A stretch of DNA of 23,416 nucleotides from Chromera velia (taxonomy: Eukaryota > Sar > Chromeraceae). The position numbers and the translations under genes were made by a program. Of this stretch, positions 1 to 8,054 are shown one piece after another. The DNA lies in the NCBI GenBank assembly GCA_018398765.1, contig JAHBMJ010001064.1, positions 1 to 23,416 on the forward strand. Reading direction: 5' to 3'. Each line of letters starts with the position of its first letter. Position 1 is the first letter of the stretch. The notes beneath the pieces were generated by a model that did no database searches, was not told the DNA's origin, and saw only the letters and a program-made list of their open reading frames with translations.

Positions 1-1059
1 TGTAACGGCACCTTCTCTCCCCCCCTTACTAGAATTTTTCCCTGAGTCGCAGCTACAGCCCTGTCTCCCACCCTGCATGCTGCTCTCCTCCTGTATTCTA
101 ATCGCGGCGCCACTCTCGTATAGCAAAAAGGGGCTCTCCCTATTCTCTCTCTGTCTATTTTCATTGTCGAGCCAATCTTTCTACCTGCTCTGTCTTCAAA
201 CAAAGAAAGGTGGAGACGGTTTCCGTTTGAAACCTTTCTGTGCACGTCAGCCATCATCACTCCTGTCAGTTCTGCCTTCTCCTGACTGCTCTTCTCTCTT
301 ATGTTTCTTTCTATTCTATGTGTAAACGCCTCTCTCTTCTTCTGGTCTAGCTCATTTTTTGTTCTCTTCAGCAGCCATCTCTCTATCCCGTCCACTCTCT
401 CGTTGACTACCTGTATTCCTCTCTGCCCTACGCTTCCTTTTAGTCTTTCTCTTATAAAAGGGTGCATTCCTCTGTCTGTGTAGAGTGCCTGTGCACATTG
501 TTTCAGATGAGGGAAAAGATGAAAAGGATGCATTCCTCTCCTCCCCCCCATAATTTCGTTCTCTATCCCCTCTCTCAGGCATGTAAGGATTGCCTGCCCT
601 ACCGCTTCGTTTTTTCTCTCCTTTAAAGCCTTCCCTGCCCACCGGATCGTTCTGGAAGCCACTTCGAGATCAATCGGAATGAAACCTCCTTCCATCATCA
701 GCGTGTCACAATTCTCTTTCTTTCTCAAACGCAAAACAAACCTGACAAATCTCCTTTGCTTCTCGTCAAATTCTGCATACGCGCTATCTGGGCATGCATG
801 GATTTTGTATCTATACAACCATACGGCGCGTACTGTCTGTTTAAATATATTGAAGCAATCAGCGGGTGGAATCCCTCCCTCCCTTCCTATCTTCCCCATC
901 AGTCCCTGCATGCATCTCTCTGCTTTGATTGACCGTGCTTTCATCATGGTTTCTAGGTTGCAGTCGGTGGATAGGACTAGTCCCAGGTAGGGTTGCTCTC
1001 TTGCTTCTTTCATCACTATCTCCCCCAGTCTAACTTCTTCTTTCTCTCTTGATGCGATN
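1..1059. other. Pyrimidine-rich non-coding stretch
   Basis: This stretch is dominated by C/T-rich low-complexity sequence on the plus strand, with many ctct and tttc runs. Open frames here are short and consist of Ser/Leu/Phe-rich (plus) or Arg/Glu/Lys-rich (minus) residues, as expected from compositional bias. I see no conserved protein motif, RNA gene or convincing splice structure. GCATGC palindromes occur at 75, 792 and 908. A single N at 1059 marks the boundary with the first direct repeat. Confidence 0.6.
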
Positions 1060-1657
1060 TTTGCATGCATGTACGTGCCTGCGCTTGGTTTTCTGCAGCA
1101 ACTTTGATAATTTCAGAGTGGTGCTTGAATTCCCGGCCGGCACGCGCACACGCCGTGTGGATTAATGGCTGGACAGCCTTTATTCCTTCCTGCGAAACCC
1201 AGCGCGATCGCCTGCCAATGGTCTCACCGCAGGATTTCCATCGAACAGGGTCGATCGCGTGTCGATCAGCCGAACAAATTGAATTGCCCAAAACACTGTG
1301 GAACGGGGCAGGAGCAGGCAGAAACATGCATGCAGACAACGAGACAGAAATCGAAGCCAGGCACATGCATGCACATGCAAGTTCTGAATTCTTTAGATAG
1401 ACGGCATCTGGGTCACTCATTCCTTCCCGGTGTTTCTTTGACACCTCATTCGCCATAAAGAGATTTAAAAAACCGAGACCCCACCCACCCCTACATGCAG
1501 AACAAAACAAGCTCTTTCCTGAATTCACATGCACATACTAGAGCACAAGCCTTCCTGTCTATCTGCGACGAGGCTCCGAAGGCCAGTCAAAAGCAGGGTC
1601 GAAAAAACCGAGAAATGCAAAAGGGAAAGCGCGGCTATGCACTTTGGCACAACCACC
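1060..1657. repeat. 598-bp direct repeat, copy 1
   Basis: This copy matches 1925-2522 over 598 bp at an offset of 865. I find only two substitutions (1540 a versus 2405 g; 1601 g versus 2466 c). The left edge falls one base after an ambiguous N at 1059. The copy contains three TGCATGCA octamers. Most of its minus strand is one open frame, which gives a 172-residue frame in this copy and a 204-residue frame in copy 2. I recognise no family in that translation. The frame could be a fragment of a dispersed mobile or multicopy element. The near-identity means either a very recent duplication or an assembly duplication. Confidence 0.9.
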
Positions 1658-1924
1658 GTAGTAGTAATTTAATTAAAAAACCATCACTGCCAGTAGCACC
1701 CCAGGTCTTCAGCTGTGCAGAGAGCTAGGCAGACAGCTGGCTCACTGACCAGCTCATTGAAGTCGACGTTCAAGTCGTTGGAACTGTCATGTACTGTCAT
1801 GCATACAGCTTGAGTGAATTGGTGAACACTCTGCCGACTTCTTTCTGAATTAAAAGGTGATCAAAGACGTACGTTGACACAAACAGAAATTTCAAGACTG
1901 CATATGCATCACATTGTGACTTCA
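1658..1924. other. Spacer between the two direct repeats
   Basis: This is 267 bp of unique sequence separating the two copies. It includes repeated gtcatg words near 1787-1801 and no supportable gene. The 204-residue minus frame of copy 2 runs about 130 bp into it before stopping at 1797. Confidence 0.6.
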
Positions 1925-2411
1925 TTTGCATGCATGTACGTGCCTGCGCTTGGTTTTCTGCAGCAACTTTGATAATTTCAGAGTGGTGCTTGAATTCCCG
2001 GCCGGCACGCGCACACGCCGTGTGGATTAATGGCTGGACAGCCTTTATTCCTTCCTGCGAAACCCAGCGCGATCGCCTGCCAATGGTCTCACCGCAGGAT
2101 TTCCATCGAACAGGGTCGATCGCGTGTCGATCAGCCGAACAAATTGAATTGCCCAAAACACTGTGGAACGGGGCAGGAGCAGGCAGAAACATGCATGCAG
2201 ACAACGAGACAGAAATCGAAGCCAGGCACATGCATGCACATGCAAGTTCTGAATTCTTTAGATAGACGGCATCTGGGTCACTCATTCCTTCCCGGTGTTT
2301 CTTTGACACCTCATTCGCCATAAAGAGATTTAAAAAACCGAGACCCCACCCACCCCTACATGCAGAACAAAACAAGCTCTTTCCTGAATTCACATGCACA
2401 TACTGGAGCAC
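1797..2411 (-). CDS. Uncertain 204-residue open frame within the repeat
   Basis: This frame spans most of the second repeat copy, and the same frame exists in copy 1 (1016-1534), where it is broken only by the N at 1059. About 200 sense codons in a row is unlikely by chance at this base composition, so it may be coding or recently coding. I recognise no motif, signal peptide or clear membrane segment. Translated GCATGC palindromes inject Cys-Met-His-Ala stretches, which argues against a functional protein. It could be a fragment of a multicopy element. Confidence 0.2.
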   Translation of the reverse strand: MLQYVHVNSGKSLFCSACRGGWGLGFLNLFMANEVSKKHREGMSDPDAVYLKNSELACACMCLASISVSLSACMFLPAPAPFHSVLGNSICSADRHAIDPVRWKSCGETIGRRSRWVSQEGIKAVQPLIHTACARAGREFKHHSEIIKVAAENQAQARTCMQMKSQCDAYAVLKFLFVSTYVFDHLLIQKEVGRVFTNSLKLYA

Positions 2412-2522
2412 AAGCCTTCCTGTCTATCTGCGACGAGGCTCCGAAGGCCAGTCAAAAGCAGGGTCCAAAAAACCGAGAAATGCAAAAGGGAAAGCGCGGC
2501 TATGCACTTTGGCACAACCACC
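1925..2522. repeat. 598-bp direct repeat, copy 2
   Basis: This is the second copy of 1060-1657, differing at two positions. Its minus-strand frame begins with Met at 2411, runs through the repeat and ends at 1797 (204 residues). The middle of that translation looks protein-like, with mixed composition and few low-complexity runs, but I recognise no domain. The amino-terminal part is Cys/Ala/Met-rich where TGCATGCA palindromes are translated, which suggests at least that part is not a genuine protein. No terminal inverted repeats or target-site duplications are evident at the repeat edges. Confidence 0.9.
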
Positions 2523-2707
2523 ATAGATCAAAATTGGAACGGTTTTCAAAAAACCTTGAGTGACTAAACTTTCAGGGGGCCCGTCTCTTTTTTGAGCGAC
2601 CCATTCTCTCGATAGTGTTACAACCGAATCTGATCTGAAACGGCAATCATTCTTTAAATACTCCCACCCCTATTCTTTCTTTATCTCCCTCTCTTTCTCT
2701 CTCTGCC
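2523..2707. other. 3' flank of the desaturase gene
   Basis: This is a short interval between the direct repeat and the desaturase stop codon. The last 50 bp are pyrimidine-rich on the plus strand, so the 3' untranslated region on the minus strand would be purine-rich. I see no clear polyadenylation hexamer that I would rely on. Confidence 0.4.
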
Positions 2708-4009
2708 TCACCCTTCCTTCTCAGACGATTCGGTCTCTTCGTCTTCCAACAAACGAGCAACGGCCATGCGAGCCATCAGTATGCGTGCTGCCTTCGAGTG
2801 GATGTTGAGGCCTCTGTAGAAGGCCTCTGTGGCGTCTCTTCCGTGCCACTCGCGAAGCAACGCTACCCCTCCTGGGTGAGAGGGCAGGTACTTGCGAACA
2901 TCATGAACGATTCCGTCCACCACAACCAGCGCCCCCCCCTTCTCTGCTTCTGCTTTCTCCTGCAGCTTCTGCATCGACCACACAGGCAACGTGTGCACAG
3001 GAGGCATGAAGTAACTTGTGCCCTTGGCACTCTCCATATGTTGCGCATGCTGCTGTTCGAGTGCATGCAGCTGCTGTCTCTTCTGTTCGATGCTGGTCTC
3101 CAGAGCACACTGCTGAATAATGTGATCATCGAATTTGTACAGTCGGTCCACGAGGCCCAACTGAGCCCACACCCAAATGGCCCACTTGGCAGGGTCGATG
3201 TCGTAGGGCATAATGCCGTGACGATAGTCTTTTGCGAACACGTGATGGGCTGAGTGGTTACTCTCCCCCATACTCCACAGGCCGAGGAACCCGTTGGTGC
3301 GCGCTGAAATTTCATTATCGAACAGACGCGCACCCTTCCAATGGCAGTACGAGTTGACAAAAAAGATCCCATGCCATGAGATCACACGCGCGACGGGGCC
3401 AAACCAAAGGAAACCCATCAACGGATCGCCGTGCGCCCATCCCAAAATCCAAGGAAAGATGAATCCAGCAAAAATCACAATGTAAGGGTACGCTGTTCTC
3501 TGCCACCGAACGACCCAGTCTGCGTCAATGTCACGCAGATCGATCAGTCGAACTTTGGGGTTGTACTTTGGGCGTTCGAGAATCCACCCGATGTGCGAGT
3601 AGAAGAACCCCCGCTTCGAGTTGTATGGATCGAACTCGGTGTCGACCCACCGATGATGAATTCGGTGCCGCTGTGCCCACCACCGGGCCGAACCTTGTGA
3701 GGCAACAGCTTGTGTAATGGCCAAGAAAAGCCTAATCGGGGTTGATGCCCGAAAGGAGCCGTGAGACCAGAGCCTGTGGGCACCTGCCGTCACCCCGAGA
3801 AGGCATGATTGAGAAATCACAAGAGTCGAAAGGAGCACATGCCATGAGCAACCATACCAAATGGCCACGACAGCCATTACGTGCGCATAGGCCATGCCAA
3901 GTCCAGGGATCCACCATGTTTGGAAAATTGATTGCTTGGACTTGGCCTTCCACTGAAGCTCCCACTGATGCTCATCTTCAGAGCAGGAACCGGTGGAATG
4001 GGAAGACAT
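2708..4009 (-). CDS. Acyl-CoA Delta-9-type fatty acid desaturase with C-terminal cytochrome b5 domain
   Basis: This is a 433-residue intronless gene for a membrane di-iron desaturase, expected in the ER, that introduces a cis double bond into saturated acyl-CoA. Three histidine boxes are visible: HRLWSH at 78-83, HRIHH at 115-119 and HSAHH at 252-256. An FVNS...H element (N219, H223) matches the extra metal ligands of stearoyl-CoA desaturases. Hydrophobic segments lie around 34-75 and 173-215. Residues about 358-425 form a cytochrome b5 domain with HPGG at 378-381 and the second haem ligand at H404. A b5 domain fused at the C terminus is the fungal Ole1 arrangement and supplies electrons in cis. 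The start is the first Met after an in-frame TAG; no other Met lies between. Residues 300-330 are a Gln/His-rich, probably helical linker. The family is certain, but the Delta-9 position and the acyl-CoA substrate are inferred from family resemblance. Confidence 0.95.
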   Translation of the reverse strand: MSSHSTGSCSEDEHQWELQWKAKSKQSIFQTWWIPGLGMAYAHVMAVVAIWYGCSWHVLLSTLVISQSCLLGVTAGAHRLWSHGSFRASTPIRLFLAITQAVASQGSARWWAQRHRIHHRWVDTEFDPYNSKRGFFYSHIGWILERPKYNPKVRLIDLRDIDADWVVRWQRTAYPYIVIFAGFIFPWILGWAHGDPLMGFLWFGPVARVISWHGIFFVNSYCHWKGARLFDNEISARTNGFLGLWSMGESNHSAHHVFAKDYRHGIMPYDIDPAKWAIWVWAQLGLVDRLYKFDDHIIQQCALETSIEQKRQQLHALEQQHAQHMESAKGTSYFMPPVHTLPVWSMQKLQEKAEAEKGGALVVVDGIVHDVRKYLPSHPGGVALLREWHGRDATEAFYRGLNIHSKAARILMARMAVARLLEDEETESSEKEG

Positions 4010-5206
4010 CGAAATTAACCCGCTGTCGCTTCTGAGAAACGGCTGATGATGAGACGAAATGTATAGGCCTCGAAGCTATTAAAAAATCTGGCCTGAGTCG
4101 GAATCCTGACACTGTCTGGAATCCAGGAACAGATGGAAACCCTGGCGCAGGAAGTGACCATCTGAGTACGTTGCCCTCAGTCACAGAAAGATCGGAGATC
4201 GAGGTTCGAAGATACACACGTGAAGCTAAACCGATCGAGTGCGCTTTTCTCCAATTTTCAGTTTGCCGTGACAACGCCGTCTCCGCGTTTCAGCTAGGGC
4301 ATGCATTGGCCCGCCGCCCGAGTCGAGCCTCGAGAAGCGGCCCGACTCGCCGCCGCAGAATTCATTCAGACCTAGCTAAGTTGAACTAAGCTAACATTTA
4401 CTAACTACCAGAGAGAAAAGTCTTCTCTTCTCTGTCATTCCCTCCTATGAATATCCATAACTAAAGTCCTGGTACAGCACAACTTAGTAGTGCTTGGTGT
4501 TAGAGGTCTGCCAGCTTATAATTTATTATAATTTAGGGATCAGTGTGTTAGAAGCCGATTTGAGTGCCAAAACTTTTTTGTTCTCTATCACGATGCTGAA
4601 CACTCATGCAACGGGAAACAAAGAAAAGGAGACAACCAGGGAGTCTCTGATTAGCTTTTCTATTGACGAACTCGATGCTTTGAGTTTTAAGAAGTTGGAG
4701 AGGTCTAGCTACTTTAATTGAGCATGACTAGAACTTATGAGAACGTCACGTCATGTATAGTCATGTAACGTCATGTCAGGTCCCTGATTAAAGTGAACCA
4801 ACATTAAAAAACTGTTGACCACAAAAAACAAAAAGAAATCATGCATACTCTGACTTTACTAATTTTTTTAATCTTCATTTTGTTGAAATGCATGTTCCTA
4901 TGCATGTTCTCGACCCGATGTTCTATTCAACGGCTTCTTCTTCTGCTTTTACTTTCTTTTAGTTCCTTAAAACTAGCTGACTGAGCTCTCATACACCATG
5001 CACTGCCAGTATGAGCCGCTACCATGCCAGTTGACATCTGAGGTGTCCTACCAATTTTTTTTGTTGCCCCTCTCTTCAGCTTTATGTGTGTCAAGATTGA
5101 GAGAATTTACAGGCGGGAGGAAAATGTTCTTTCGTATAGATCGAAAACTCAGCAAGGTCAGAGACCCGCGCGAGTCACCCGCCTTCACACAGCTGGCTCC
5201 GTTGTA
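4010..5206. other. Intergenic spacer, AT-rich in the right half
   Basis: This spacer lies between the desaturase start and the stop of the leucine-rich-repeat gene, so it should contain the desaturase promoter near 4010-4300. I see no clear TATA box there. The part from about 4440 to 5000 is AT-rich. Around 4741-4782 the words acgtca and gtcatgt are repeated several times. A GCATGC palindrome lies at 4299. No supportable gene is present. Confidence 0.5.
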
Positions 5207-7438
5207 CTAGCTGGCCTCTGCTGTCTCTTTTTGGTCTCTTTTTTGTAGAGCGAACATCCTCAGCGCATCCACATCCCCCCCCCTCAGATTCCCCAGGTCC
5301 CCCAGACTCCTCAGACCCTCTCCCCAGTTGTCACCCCAATCGAGAGCAACGGGATTGTCAACCACGCTCACACTCTCCACCGTTGAGGGGAGGTAAGGCA
5401 AGACCGCGCAGGCCTGTTTGTTGAACAGACTGCACTGGCGAAGTGAAAGGTGTGAGAGCGCTTCGAAATGGCCTTTCTGAAGCATCGACCCGAACACCTC
5501 CCACTGACTCTTGTCCTCATCGCAGTCGGTGTTGTCTGACAGTTTCAGTGACTGCAAACATCGAGGCAAAGAGGGAACCACGGAGAGAAACTTCTCCCTC
5601 GTCAACTCGCATTGCGCTAACGAGACTTCCCGCAGTCTCCTCAATTTCTTCAACTTCGAACCTATCATTTCCCACCCGTTCTTGTCGATACAATCATTTC
5701 TGTCCAACACCAGAACCTGCAATGACTCCGGAAGTGACGAAATCAACTGACAGGCTGAATCTGTCTCAAGAGAACAGTCAGTGACGTCGAAAAGAGAGAG
5801 TCGAGGAAGACCTCCTGTATGCATTGTTTTTGCCAAACTTTCCCATCCCTGTTTCTCTGGTGTCTCCTCAAAACTCTCATTGCAATTCAATTTCAGAACC
5901 TTCACAGAGGGGGGAAGGAAGGGAAATAGGGAGCCCCCCCCCTCCCCCTGAACGTTGCAATTCACCAACTCAAGTCTCTCAACCTGATGCAGATGCATCT
6001 TCATCCTCTCACCAAGACAGGACCAGCCTGAGAGGCAAATGTCGGGGTTCTCTGATAGACTCAGAGACTTCAGGGATTCCGGCAGGAAACGCAAAAACGC
6101 CCCTGCCTTTTGTCCGTCCAACATACAAGCATCAGCCTTGAGAACTTCCAAATTTCCCAACCCCCTTTCTTCCATTTTGTCTCCCAGACTCATCCACCCG
6201 ATCTCATCCACCTGCTCATTTGAGTTCAAGTTCAGCGCCTGCAGAGAGGAGGGAAGGAATCGAACCAGAGCCCGACAACCCGGTCCAGTCAGACCGCATC
6301 CCGCCAAGTCCAGACTCCTCAACCCCCTCAGCCCCCCCCTTTCCATTCTCTGTCCCAGACATTCCCACCCCTTCAGATCGATGGAGCTCCAGGACAGACA
6401 GAGCGTTTGGAGAGAATCGGGAAGAAACGGAAACAACGCAACTCCCTTACCGCCATCTAAAGGAAAGGAAGAAAGTCTGAGATCACGAAGCTGACTCATT
6501 TCCCCCTTCTTCATCTTTTCTCCCACTCCTTTCCACACACCCTCATCCCCTCCCTTCCCCCCCCAACAATCCAAACGCAGAACCTCCACCNCCCCCCCCA
6601 ACAATTGAGGACTCCCTTTCAAGGCACCCATGCTCTCTTTTTTGAATGTGAGGGTTTCCATAGAGGCCCCAGAACACCGAAAAGGGCACACCGGGTTCTT
6701 CTGAGAGTCCACGCTGTAGAGAGGCACACACAAGCACCCCAATTTCGGCAGTTCGCCCTTCTCCATCCTCTTCCACAACACCTCCCACCCCCCAGACCCC
6801 ACGAGTTCCGTCCCCTCTGCCGACAGGGTTGCCAGACTGGGGGGTAGACGGGAGAACAAAGTCTTTGCCTGTGCTGTGTCTAGAGAACAGCGCGACAGCG
6901 AAAGGGACTTCAACTTGAGCCCTTTTTCGAAGCACACACCCAGAGCCAGCCACCCCTTTTCTCCTACCTCGCTGCCCTCCAGGCTCAGAGTTTCCATGCT
7001 GGATACGGGAAGGGAATGGAAGAACGCGCAGGCATGCGGGCTTTCTTCTGACCTGTCCGATATGCACACCTGCAAGTGTTTGAGCTGGGGTAGAGCGGGT
7101 ATGTCCCGATTGAACAAGCGGGTAAGGGTCTCGAGTGTTTCCAGACGTACGGAAATGCCCGGACGAAAGGTCAGAGAGGTGAGAGAGGAGGGAAGCCATG
7201 GAATCAAGAGGTGGAGCTTATCTCTCCTCAGAGATGCGGAGAAGTCTGCTTCCGTCAGTGCATGCACGAATTTCCTTTTCTTGCAATAGAGCAGAAAGAC
7301 CCAGGCAAGACCGAGGTTTCCACTCTGCACAGCTTCAGCGACAAAGAGCGGAAACCCTGTTTGCTTTGCCAGGTGATTGAGGGCAACTGCAAGAGGGTCC
7401 AGTGTTCTGGAGCTGACGTCGGCTCTGGCGTGTCTCAT
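5207..7438 (-). CDS. Large leucine-rich-repeat protein (RNI-like)
   Basis: This is a 743-residue intronless open frame. From about residue 82 the protein is built from roughly ten units of about 55-60 residues, each starting LPxSLxxLxL, followed by a GWxxLGxxM motif and then LxxLxLxxCxL. Each unit is therefore two leucine-rich repeats, similar to ribonuclease-inhibitor-type repeats. One unit near residues 230-340 is divergent. Such solenoids are protein-binding scaffolds; the partner cannot be read from the sequence. There is no signal peptide, and the first 80 residues carry no recognised domain. An N at 6591 in a poly-C context makes residue 283 unknown but leaves the frame intact. The start is the first Met after an in-frame TAA and sits only 5 bp from an AT-rich box, which is unusually close if that box is a TATA element. 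The gene is divergent to the one at 8055. Confidence 0.85.
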   Translation of the reverse strand: MRHARADVSSRTLDPLAVALNHLAKQTGFPLFVAEAVQSGNLGLAWVFLLYCKKRKFVHALTEADFSASLRRDKLHLLIPWLPSSLTSLTFRPGISVRLETLETLTRLFNRDIPALPQLKHLQVCISDRSEESPHACAFFHSLPVSSMETLSLEGSEVGEKGWLALGVCFEKGLKLKSLSLSRCSLDTAQAKTLFSRLPPSLATLSAEGTELVGSGGWEVLWKRMEKGELPKLGCLCVPLYSVDSQKNPVCPFRCSGASMETLTFKKESMGALKGSPQLLGGXVEVLRLDCWGGKGGDEGVWKGVGEKMKKGEMSQLRDLRLSSFPLDGGKGVALFPFLPDSLQTLCLSWSSIDLKGWECLGQRMERGGLRGLRSLDLAGCGLTGPGCRALVRFLPSSLQALNLNSNEQVDEIGWMSLGDKMEERGLGNLEVLKADACMLDGQKAGAFLRFLPESLKSLSLSENPDICLSGWSCLGERMKMHLHQVERLELVNCNVQGEGGGSLFPFLPPSVKVLKLNCNESFEETPEKQGWESLAKTMHTGGLPRLSLFDVTDCSLETDSACQLISSLPESLQVLVLDRNDCIDKNGWEMIGSKLKKLRRLREVSLAQCELTREKFLSVVPSLPRCLQSLKLSDNTDCDEDKSQWEVFGSMLQKGHFEALSHLSLRQCSLFNKQACAVLPYLPSTVESVSVVDNPVALDWGDNWGEGLRSLGDLGNLRGGDVDALRMFALQKRDQKETAEAS

Positions 7439-7443
7439 CCCTC

Positions 7444-7461
7444 TATATTAATATATATATA
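7444..7461 (-). promoter_or_regulatory. AT box (TATATTAATATATATATA) upstream of the LRR gene
   Basis: This box is nearly identical to the AT box before the divergent gene at 8055, sharing ATATATTAATATAT. It ends only 5 bp before the annotated ATG. Either transcription starts elsewhere, the mRNA is nearly leaderless, or the box is not a classical TATA element. Confidence 0.5.
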
Positions 7462-8004
7462 CACCTGTCTCGTCTGCCGTCGGGTCGCTTAGAGCCACAA
7501 GACGATACACAAGACTGACAAAAGCATGCACCTGACAGAGCTGACTTGCATTGAACAGTTGAGCTGTTCAATTACTGACGCAATCATGCAGACTCCTTGG
7601 GCATGGCATCCTTGTGACATCCTTGTGTGCATGACTTAATTGTGTCTCCCTGCATGCAATGATGCATGCACGCGCGCAGATTGCATGCATCCGTTCATGG
7701 CCCCGGAAATCGTACACTCTGCATGTGGGGCACTTAGAAGAAGCGAAACTTGAAGGGAGACAGGCGCACGGGCCGTTCGCACGCGCTTGCGTCCAAAATT
7801 CACGAAGGTCAGACACTTCTTTCTTTCTTTCCTTCTTTCTTTGAATCTTTCCTTCTTTCTTTCTATATATCAAAAGTCGCATCTTTGGTCCTGACATCGA
7901 TTTGCAGAATAGCATGGCAGCACGCACAAGCTCTTACCCTTCCCTCTTCTGTATGCATAAGAAGTTCCTGAAGCAGTTCGCAAGCGCTTGCGCGCCCTTG
8001 GCAC
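7462..8004. promoter_or_regulatory. Divergent promoter region with clustered GCATGC palindromes
   Basis: This is the interval between two head-to-head genes. GCATGC occurs at 7524, 7652, 7664 and 7683, the densest cluster outside the repeats and the 20-kb region. GGCCCCGGAAA (7699-7709), GGGCACTTAGAA (7728-7739) and a GGCCGTTCGCA...GCTTGCGTC block (7771-7793) have counterparts at 20.0-21.0 kb. A second imperfect copy of the last block (7976-7994) lies just before the AT box of the plus-strand gene. The interval is likely regulatory for both genes, or it contains the remnant of a dispersed repeat. Confidence 0.5.
7816..7865. repeat. (TTTC)n-type microsatellite
   Basis: This is an imperfect run of ttctttctttcc units interrupted by ttgaatc, within the divergent promoter region. 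Confidence 0.85.
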
Positions 8005-8021
8005 ATATATATTAATATATA
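8005..8021 (+). promoter_or_regulatory. AT box / TATA-like element upstream of 8055 gene
   Basis: The element ATATATATTAATATATA ends 33 bp before the ATG at 8055. This spacing would place a transcription start just upstream of the ATG and give a very short leader. The same core occurs before the divergent LRR gene. Confidence 0.5.
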
Positions 8022-8054
8022 CTTCTCTCCAGCTACATATCAGAGAAAGGGAAG

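Noticed and set aside
6543..7199. 218-residue minus frame overlapping the LRR gene
   Set aside because: It is a frame-shifted shadow of the LRR coding sequence.
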